From Thermoplasmata archaeon (GTDB lineage Archaea > Thermoplasmatota > E2 > UBA202 > JdFR-43), in contig JAGGWA010000132.1 in NCBI GenBank assembly GCA_021157745.1, forward strand, positions 1 through 19,721: a DNA stretch of 19,721 bases, read 5' to 3'. Below, piece by piece: positions 13,515 to 19,721 of this stretch. Both the position numbers and the translations under genes were made by a program. The first letter of the stretch is position 1; the number at the start of each line of letters is the position of its first letter. The notes under the pieces are model-generated. The model worked only from the letters and a program-made list of their open reading frames with translations. It was not told the origin of the DNA and made no database searches.

Positions 13515-15242
13515 ATGATTGGAAAAAGAGTGGTATGGATTGCATTCATTTTGATGTCCTTGTTAATTGGAGTATCGATGGCTTTAAGGGTAAAAGGAAG
13601 TTATACTCTTTCAAATGTTGTTCTTGCTTCCTCAATATTAATTTTCCTCATTTTCTCAGCGATACAGAGAAAAATAAAGGAGGATATGCTCGTTTTTATA
13701 CCGGAAGATGTAAAAGAGAGAGAATGGAAATACTATTTTTCCTCACTGCTATCTTTCGTTTTCCTCATCTTCACAACTTTATTGAACATCTTCATAGTAT
13801 TCTTCGATCTATCCATTCCGCGTATTGTGATCGATCTGTTCATAGGAATTATTCTTCTTTTGATGCTGTACACTGTATTTTCGATTCCAACAGTCGAGAA
13901 GAACAGAAGCTATTTCCTTCTTTTCCTTGTAGCAATAATTTTCTCTCTTGCCGTTCTTGCTTCTCAACTAGACATATATCATCTTCCTCCAAATGCACTA
14001 CCATTGCTTAAAAAAATGGGGGATCCTTTATTCATGATAAACATCGCCATAATATTCTGGATGGCTGCACTGATAACAGGTGGAGAGCTTCCATCTCCTG
14101 TTGGATCCATAATAGGGATATATGAAAAAGGAAAAACAGTAAAGGAAGAGGTTGTATTCAGGAGAAATATACTGTATGCAACAATCGTTGCATTTATTGC
14201 GATATTCATGATAATAAACATCATAACAATCATTGGCTTGCCAGAAGTTAAAGTAAGCTATCTTCCATGGCAATATGCAATAATATTTACAAGCTTGGGT
14301 ATACTGATAACGGTTATGATTTATATTCTTTTTATACTGCCAGAAAAAACAACAAAGCTTAAAGAGAAATACGATGTACATACTTTGTACAAAATAATTA
14401 TTCTTTCCACTTCCGTCACAATTGCTGTTGTTTTCATAATAATGGCGATAATGGCTCAATTGAAAATGATAACTTCCATAGGTCCAATAAAAATAACGCC
14501 ATCCAATTCCATTGACTTTGCCATATTTGCCATACTCGTTTTGATTGGTCCATATGGTTTTTATGAGTACTCATTATACAGAAAAATAGACTTAATGGAA
14601 GAACGCTTTCCAGAATTTTTGCGTGATTTGGCGGAGTCGAGAAAAGCCGGGATGACGATGGCGAAAGCTGTTGAAAACGCCGCCAAAGGAGATTACGGCT
14701 ATTTGACGCCCGAGATTAAAAAAATGGCTGTTCAAATATCGTGGGGTGTTCCATTTAGCGAGGCTTTGAGAAGATTTGGAGAGCGCATCAACACACCTCT
14801 GGTCATCAGAACAACAACGATGGTGGTCAAGGCTTCTGAGGCTGGAGGAAAAATAGCAGATGTTATAGAAGCAGCAGCCAAGAATGTTAGAGAAATAAAA
14901 ATATTACAGGCTGAACGTAAAACAGAGATGAAAATGTATTTGATGATTATCTATGTTTCATTCTTTGTTTTTCTTGCCGTAATAGCCATACTCTCGGGCA
15001 TGTTCCTGCCAAAACTCATAGCAGCCAGCAAATCCATAGGCAGCGCCGGCGGAATTGGCGTGAGTGTTGGGGGGGCGAGCATAGAGGAATATCGCTTCAT
15101 ATATGTATGCACGGCATTGTCGCAGGCAATAGGCAATGGCATAGTCGCTGGAGCCCTTTCAGAAGGAAAGATGATAGCTGGATTGAGACATGCTGCAATA
15201 ATGGTTCTCATAACATATCTAGCATTCAGGCTAATGTTCTGA
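13515..15242 (+). CDS. T2SSF-domain membrane platform protein with large N-terminal membrane region
   Basis: Second FlaJ/TadC-type platform protein, 575 residues. Only the last 220 residues hold the T2SSF domain: LMEERFPEFLRDLAESRKAG at about 358-377, the family signature VVKASEAGGKIADVIEAAAKNVREIK, and two closing membrane spans (about 476-498 and the C-terminal one). In front lie about 350 residues with roughly ten hydrophobic spans (about 6-24, 31-50, 74-97, 103-123, 132-151, 171-190, 219-241, 252-275, 291-315, 332-354), which are not part of the standard domain. The start follows GGAGGTG one base after the previous stop. It is the last gene of the ATPase operon. The long extra region may enclose the base of the machine or carry a second role, which is inference. 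Confidence 0.9.
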   Translation: MIGKRVVWIAFILMSLLIGVSMALRVKGSYTLSNVVLASSILIFLIFSAIQRKIKEDMLVFIPEDVKEREWKYYFSSLLSFVFLIFTTLLNIFIVFFDLSIPRIVIDLFIGIILLLMLYTVFSIPTVEKNRSYFLLFLVAIIFSLAVLASQLDIYHLPPNALPLLKKMGDPLFMINIAIIFWMAALITGGELPSPVGSIIGIYEKGKTVKEEVVFRRNILYATIVAFIAIFMIINIITIIGLPEVKVSYLPWQYAIIFTSLGILITVMIYILFILPEKTTKLKEKYDVHTLYKIIILSTSVTIAVVFIIMAIMAQLKMITSIGPIKITPSNSIDFAIFAILVLIGPYGFYEYSLYRKIDLMEERFPEFLRDLAESRKAGMTMAKAVENAAKGDYGYLTPEIKKMAVQISWGVPFSEALRRFGERINTPLVIRTTTMVVKASEAGGKIADVIEAAAKNVREIKILQAERKTEMKMYLMIIYVSFFVFLAVIAILSGMFLPKLIAASKSIGSAGGIGVSVGGASIEEYRFIYVCTALSQAIGNGIVAGALSEGKMIAGLRHAAIMVLITYLAFRLMF

Positions 15243-15276
15243 ATTAAGCTCGGCTCAGCCAAGAGATTACCATAAA

Positions 15277-15284
15277 TTATATAA
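15277..15284 (+). promoter_or_regulatory. TATA box of the giant surface protein gene
   Basis: TTATATAA lies 23-30 bases before the GTG at 15307. The T-rich stretch at 15289-15298 lies between the box and the start and might also act as a terminator for the upstream operon, though that is speculative. Confidence 0.6.
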
Positions 15285-15306
15285 CCAAATTTTTTATTAA
15301 AGGAGT

Positions 15307-18300
15307 GTGACGCTAAGCAAAAAATTGGCAGTGTTGATTATATTCCTGATGCTCTTTTCAAATATTTCAATTGCAGCCAAGCCAGATATATACATAAAAA
15401 ATGTTGAGATTCCATCAGGTAAAATTTATGATGGCGATGAAGTGCCAGTAAATTTTACGGTAGCCAATAACGGAGATGAAACAGTTAGTTTTGAAGTTGC
15501 AATGTTTGTTGATGATAGAAACAAAATAGTTGATAGCATAAATGTGACTTTAAATGCTGGAGAAAGTAAGAGAGAAACATTATACTGGCTTGCTGAAGAA
15601 GGGAATCATACAATTTTCATATTTGCTGATTACAACAACATGGTAAATGAAGAAAGCGAGGACAACAATCTCGCAAGCATTGAAATTCATGTTATGAAAC
15701 CAGAATATGCGAGATTCCCTCCGGAAGCAAACAAGGCAACATGGTGGGATGAAAAATGGCATTATAGAGTGCCACTATCTGTTTCAATGTTCGGGAAGCG
15801 AAGCGATTATGTATATCAGAACAAAATGGTTTACTGCAATTTAAATTTCACAAAGTTGATGGATATAATTGCTGGCATCCAAACTGGCTCCTTTTCAAAA
15901 AGAACCTTCAATCCAGATTCCGTCAGAGTTATAGAATATGAAAACGATAATGGAACATGGCATCCTTTGAGAAGTGTAGGAAGAGAAATCGTTTTATTGC
16001 CTGATTATGATCCTGTGAAAAATGCGAATGTCACGCTGATATGGGTCATGGAAGGAGCGCTGAAACCGCATGAGAGAAGATATTATTACATCTACTGGGA
16101 TACAAAGGAGAATGGAAGAAAAAATGGAGAATATGGCAACATCTATTCTGGAATAAAAAATTGTGATTTTGAGGGCAACGAAGCATGGCGCAATACAACG
16201 GAGGGGAATATAAAATGGGATATAGGCTATACAGACGACCCTTTAGAAAAAGACAGATGCTACAGAATACATGCAAAGGGATTGTATGGATTTGGAAGAG
16301 CATGGATAAAAGATTATTATGCAAAAGTTACGCAGAGCATAAAGGTTCCTGATGAAGGGCAAAGCAACTACATATTCCATGGGAAGGTGTATGTAGCGTC
16401 TGATATTGATATTTTTGAATGGGAAATAGCCATAGACAACAATGTCATAGCAAGTGGCAGAATAAATTCAGGATGGAATGAAATAACAAGGAATGTAACC
16501 TCCTATCTGCATGGGAAAGCCTCTGCCCTCGTATCCTTCACATTAAAGATAACGCAAACACAGATTTACAAGGATGCGCATGAAGTGAATGCATATATAG
16601 ATTCATTCTGGATAGAAAGTGAAAATCTGGAAAGCAAGATATATGAAAACTACTCAAGCGGCTGGGATGGAAGCGTTGATGTAGAAAAGGAATTTGTTGC
16701 TGGGGTAAAAGGCAAAAATTCAATAGAAAAAATAGAAGTGAAAACATTGGCTGATCCAAAAGAAGTTGTTGCAAAGCTCTATTCACCTTACCAGAAAGTT
16801 GTTAAAGCAACGATTCCTTTTCCAGATCCAAGCTTTGAATGGAGCTATACGACCACATTTGTCTCAGATGAAAAAACTGGAAATGCTGAAATAAAGAGTG
16901 GCGTTTCCCATTCTGGAAGCAAATCCGTTCTCCTGAAACTTTCAAATTATATAGGAAAATTCAAAATAGAAAATGAAAATGTTAAAGAGAAAGATTCAGC
17001 AGGATTCAGACAAAATATCACCTATCAAATACCCCTCTCTTACATTCCTTCATTATTCTTCTGGTATAAAATAGATAAATCCTCATCATCAAGCTATCTC
17101 AACTACACACTTCTCACAATAGGTTCCTCGCCACTATCTCATAAAATTTATCTTTCAAGCCTATCCAGAGACGGAGACTGGCATATGTACAGGTTGCCTG
17201 ATTCAATAGTCAAAAAATGGCGAAATCATGGAGGAAAACTTGCTGGAATAGAAATAAGGCTCATAGCTGGGGAAGAGGGGGCAGAGAATACAATATATAT
17301 TGATGACCTCGGCTACTCATTCATGTCAGTTGATTCAGACAGAACAAGCTGGGTGGTGAATAACTTCTACAATTTCACAAATGGCGAGCTAACAGGGCGG
17401 TGGCGCCTCGATGTCATCGCTTCTGATGGCTCCGATTACAGGATAACGAAGAGTATTTTCATGGAAGTGCTCCCATCTGCAGATTTGGAAGTATATAAAA
17501 TCGATTTTCCAAACGGGCTCAAAGAAGGAGAAATGGGCAGGTTTATAGTTTATGTTCGCAACAATGGGCCGAAAAGCATAAATGATAGCACCCCCATAAA
17601 TGTTTCTCTTACACTTTATCAGGATGCTCTAAAGCCCATTAAACTAAAGAAATCAATCGCAGGCTTGGGCAAAGGGGAAAGCAAACAGGTTTATTTTGAA
17701 TGGACTGCAAGCTATGGAAATGCATCCTATGATGGAATATGGAATGTAATAGCCAGGGTAAACGAGGAGAATACGATAGATGAATGGAATAGCATGAACA
17801 ATTGGTTGGCAAAGAAGATTAAAATAGAACCTCGCCCCGATATGGAGATAGAGATGGATGATGTTGCCTTTTCACCAATGCACCCATTAAATGAGAAGGT
17901 GAATATAACAACAATTGTTCATAACATTGGATATAAGGAAGGGAAGGCAAGGGTGAAGATATATGAAAAGGAAGAAGGAGAGAGAAGATACATATTGATT
18001 TCAAATGCGAGCTTGCAAAAAACAATAGGAGGGAAGTCTTGGGAAAGATTTTCATTGCAATGGGATGCTCCTTCAAATGGAACATACAACATAAAAATAG
18101 TTGTAGAATGCGAAGATGAGCTCAACACGGCGAATAACATTGTTATAAAGGATTTAAAAGTTGGAGGAGGCATGGATACAAATAAGCCACATATATTGAA
18201 CGCAAGATTGAATAAAAAAACAATATGCATGGGCGAAGAGTTCACCATAACAGCAACAATATTTGATGATGAAACGAGCATAGATAAAGCTATTGTTTAC

Positions 18301-19182
18301 ATAGGGAATGAAAGCGAGGAAACGGAAATAGTTATGCACAGAATAGATGAAACAGACGTTTACTATGTTAACCTTACACTCAATAAAATAGGAGAATACT
18401 GGTTTTATGTGAAAGCATGGGATACCGCAAACATTCAAAATGAGAATGAAAGTAAAAAAGAATACTTTAGAACGATATATGAAGGAATAGAGACAAATCC
18501 ACCAAACATAACAGGCATAACATACCCGAGCAAACAAGTGATAAATGAGCCAGTAAACATATCTGCATACATAGATGATGAAAGCAACATACTCCATGCC
18601 TATATTCACATAATCCATAATGGAATTGAAGAAAAAGAAGAGATGGAACATAAAAATGGAAGCAAGATATACTATTACAGCAGGAAGTATGGCGTGGGCA
18701 ACTATGCTTTTTATATAGAAGCAATAGATAACTCTGCAAACAGAAATAGAAATACAACATCAAAATACTTTTTTGAAATACCACCAGATTATGACGGAGA
18801 TGGTGTTCCGGATGAAATAGAAGTTAATATAGGGGGTGATCCCAAAAATAGGAACGATACCATAAATGTAAGCGTGGACAAATGGATTGGCTATCTTATA
18901 TTCGTCCAGAAAGATAACAAATACATTTACTGGAGTAAAATAGACAATAAAACAAGAGATACAAGTTCAAAAGATGTCAATGGAGATGGCTATCTCGATA
19001 TACTATTTGATGCCAATGGCGATGGAGTATATGACCATTATTACAACAAGCATGATGGCTCAATAAACGTTTATGAAGAAACTGAAAATGAGGAGGGAAA
19101 TGAAATGATATGGATACTGCCTCCTTCTATTCTTTTCATTATCATTGGCTTGATCTTTATAATATTGCGCAGGAGATATTAA
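15307..19182 (+). CDS. Giant CARDB-domain surface protein with C-terminal membrane anchor
   Basis: A 1291-residue exported protein. Residues 1-23 form a signal peptide (KKLAVLIIFLMLFSNISIA). CARDB-like adhesion domains are seen at about 26-130, 723-838 and 839-955 (EVPVNFTVANNGDE, GRFIVYVRNNGPK, VNITTIVHNIGYKEG). A DUF2341-like segment opens with WWDEKWHYRVPLSV at 146, and two jelly-roll-like regions lie at about 283-452 and 505-675. Two further Ig-like domains (about 960-1157) are followed by calcium-binding loops DYDGDGVPDEIE (1161-1172), DVNGDGYLD and DANGDGVYD (1223-1243). A membrane helix (1267-1287) with RRRY holds it in the membrane. Many N-x-S/T sites suggest glycosylation. The GTG start at 15307 is the best fit: signal peptide and TATA spacing agree. 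A filament-linked adhesin or S-layer-like role is inferred from the neighbouring pilus operon. Confidence 0.9.
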   Translation: MTLSKKLAVLIIFLMLFSNISIAAKPDIYIKNVEIPSGKIYDGDEVPVNFTVANNGDETVSFEVAMFVDDRNKIVDSINVTLNAGESKRETLYWLAEEGNHTIFIFADYNNMVNEESEDNNLASIEIHVMKPEYARFPPEANKATWWDEKWHYRVPLSVSMFGKRSDYVYQNKMVYCNLNFTKLMDIIAGIQTGSFSKRTFNPDSVRVIEYENDNGTWHPLRSVGREIVLLPDYDPVKNANVTLIWVMEGALKPHERRYYYIYWDTKENGRKNGEYGNIYSGIKNCDFEGNEAWRNTTEGNIKWDIGYTDDPLEKDRCYRIHAKGLYGFGRAWIKDYYAKVTQSIKVPDEGQSNYIFHGKVYVASDIDIFEWEIAIDNNVIASGRINSGWNEITRNVTSYLHGKASALVSFTLKITQTQIYKDAHEVNAYIDSFWIESENLESKIYENYSSGWDGSVDVEKEFVAGVKGKNSIEKIEVKTLADPKEVVAKLYSPYQKVVKATIPFPDPSFEWSYTTTFVSDEKTGNAEIKSGVSHSGSKSVLLKLSNYIGKFKIENENVKEKDSAGFRQNITYQIPLSYIPSLFFWYKIDKSSSSSYLNYTLLTIGSSPLSHKIYLSSLSRDGDWHMYRLPDSIVKKWRNHGGKLAGIEIRLIAGEEGAENTIYIDDLGYSFMSVDSDRTSWVVNNFYNFTNGELTGRWRLDVIASDGSDYRITKSIFMEVLPSADLEVYKIDFPNGLKEGEMGRFIVYVRNNGPKSINDSTPINVSLTLYQDALKPIKLKKSIAGLGKGESKQVYFEWTASYGNASYDGIWNVIARVNEENTIDEWNSMNNWLAKKIKIEPRPDMEIEMDDVAFSPMHPLNEKVNITTIVHNIGYKEGKARVKIYEKEEGERRYILISNASLQKTIGGKSWERFSLQWDAPSNGTYNIKIVVECEDELNTANNIVIKDLKVGGGMDTNKPHILNARLNKKTICMGEEFTITATIFDDETSIDKAIVYIGNESEETEIVMHRIDETDVYYVNLTLNKIGEYWFYVKAWDTANIQNENESKKEYFRTIYEGIETNPPNITGITYPSKQVINEPVNISAYIDDESNILHAYIHIIHNGIEEKEEMEHKNGSKIYYYSRKYGVGNYAFYIEAIDNSANRNRNTTSKYFFEIPPDYDGDGVPDEIEVNIGGDPKNRNDTINVSVDKWIGYLIFVQKDNKYIYWSKIDNKTRDTSSKDVNGDGYLDILFDANGDGVYDHYYNKHDGSINVYEETENEEGNEMIWILPPSILFIIIGLIFIILRRRY

Positions 19183-19721
19183 AGCAAAGCCCTCAAATTC
19201 GGAATCAATATCATTGAAAAGATTGCGATTATTATCATAAATGAAACACTGGATGCAATATAATCTACTATCTTCTCTCCCTTTTTCAACTTCAATTTTT
19301 CTATTAGCCAGCTAACACCGTCTTTGAATACATAGCCTCCATCCAAAGGCAGGGCCGGTAATGCATTAAATGTTCCAAGAGCAAAATTAAGCCAGAAGAG
19401 CCAGTAGAAAAAGTTCATCAAAGGAAGAAATAATGGTTGCATGGGATAGCTGTAGAGAGCTGCGAGCTCCTTTGGGAAAGGAGAAAGACCATGGAAAGGT
19501 AACGAAACAAATACAAAAAAATTCGTTTTGAATGGATTGTATAAGTTTATGAAATAATCTGGCTCAACCACCATGTTTCTCAAATTAGCCACACTGATTC
19601 CAATGAATCCTCTATCTTTGTCTTTTACATCATGTGTATAATTATACTTATTGGCTAAAACAATGCTGATGTTACCAAAAGCCCCATCATAATAGTAAGA
19701 TATGTTTATTTTTTCATTTTC
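19179..19721 (-). CDS. Membrane zinc metalloprotease, site-2 protease family (M50), C-terminal part
   Basis: The frame stays open on the minus strand to the window edge, so the start is not in view; the visible 180 codons are the C-terminal part. The motif NALPALPLDGG is the second metal-binding signature of site-2 proteases (Asn-x2-Pro-x4-Asp-Gly-Gly), placed in a membrane span after LPLMNFFYWLFWLNFALGTF. One more span follows near the end (VSFMIIIAIFSMILIPNL). The upstream GFIGIS resembles the end of a PDZ-like domain often inserted in these enzymes. The catalytic HExxH should lie outside the window. Such proteases cut membrane-bound substrates in signalling or quality control. Its stop overlaps the stop of the surface protein by bases 19179-19182. 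Confidence 0.9.
   Translation of the reverse strand, partial: ENEKINISYYYDGAFGNISIVLANKYNYTHDVKDKDRGFIGISVANLRNMVVEPDYFINLYNPFKTNFFVFVSLPFHGLSPFPKELAALYSYPMQPLFLPLMNFFYWLFWLNFALGTFNALPALPLDGGYVFKDGVSWLIEKLKLKKGEKIVDYIASSVSFMIIIAIFSMILIPNLRALL

Noticed and set aside
10927..15242. Calling the operon an archaellum (fla/arl) operon.
   Set aside because: No archaellin, FlaH, FlaX or FlaC/D/E/G/F homologue is visible and there are two separate T2SSF genes; the cluster only supports a generic type IV pilus-like assembly system.
15250..15262. Small inverted repeat GGCTCAGCC after the second platform gene, as a possible terminator hairpin.
   Set aside because: Four-base arms with a one-base loop cannot form a stable hairpin, and archaeal termination relies on T runs; the T run at 15289-15298 is a better but still weak candidate.
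18154..18651. 165-codon minus-strand open frame rich in Tyr, Cys and Phe.
   Set aside because: It is antisense to the Ig-like domains of the surface protein and has a composition no real protein would show; no start signals.
19179..19592. A complete 137-residue gene starting at a GTG at 19592.
   Set aside because: The frame remains open upstream to the window edge (ending ...GFIGISV at the supposed start), and the catalytic half of the site-2 protease family is missing, so this is the C-terminal part of a longer gene.

Overview
The window is AT-rich archaeal DNA. Several proteins are archaeal or archaeal/eukaryotic: an NMD3-family protein, the RNase P protein Rpp21/Rpr2, the ThiD-ThiN fusion, an archaeal PAC2 protein and FlaI/FlaJ-type secretion proteins. 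Transcription starts also look archaeal: TATA-like boxes lie about 20-30 bases before the first codon of most first genes, with little or no leader. Genes inside operons instead carry GGTGA-type ribosome binding sites. A euryarchaeal lineage, possibly Thermoplasmatota-like, is my inference; no rRNA gene is present to fix it.

Layout. 33-1835 (minus): a universal stress protein followed by bifunctional thiamine-synthesis ThiD-ThiN. 1892-2303 (minus): a RelB-type antitoxin next to a wrecked RelE-type toxin. 2368-4104 (plus): an unrecognised 438-residue protein joined directly to a Nudix hydrolase. 4143-6108 (plus): NMD3, a HAD hydrolase and a membrane-anchored protein with overlapping ends. 6137-8330 (plus): a run of singly promoted genes for an AhpD-like protein, RNase Z, a ROK sugar kinase and a 38-residue membrane peptide too short for usual gene callers. 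8331-9468 (minus): a zinc-ribbon protein and PAC2. 9548-10871 (plus): RNase P subunit, then a secreted protein overlapping a family-4 uracil-DNA glycosylase.

10927-15242 (plus) is a type IV pilus/archaellum-like assembly operon: a FlaI/GspE-type ATPase and two FlaJ/TadC-type membrane proteins, the second with a large extra membrane region. It is followed, from its own promoter, by a 1291-residue surface protein (CARDB-like domains, calcium-binding loops, C-terminal membrane anchor). The window ends inside a site-2-protease-type metalloprotease on the minus strand, whose stop overlaps that of the surface protein.

Much of the window is housekeeping: RNA processing, ribosome maturation, DNA repair, cofactor synthesis. 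The accessory parts are the decayed toxin-antitoxin pair and the secretion operon with its giant surface protein. No pilin gene is visible beside this machine, so its substrate is an open question. No tRNA, rRNA, CRISPR array, insertion sequence or long gene-free stretch was seen; the largest non-intact stretch (about 1836-2302) is filled by the toxin-antitoxin remnant.
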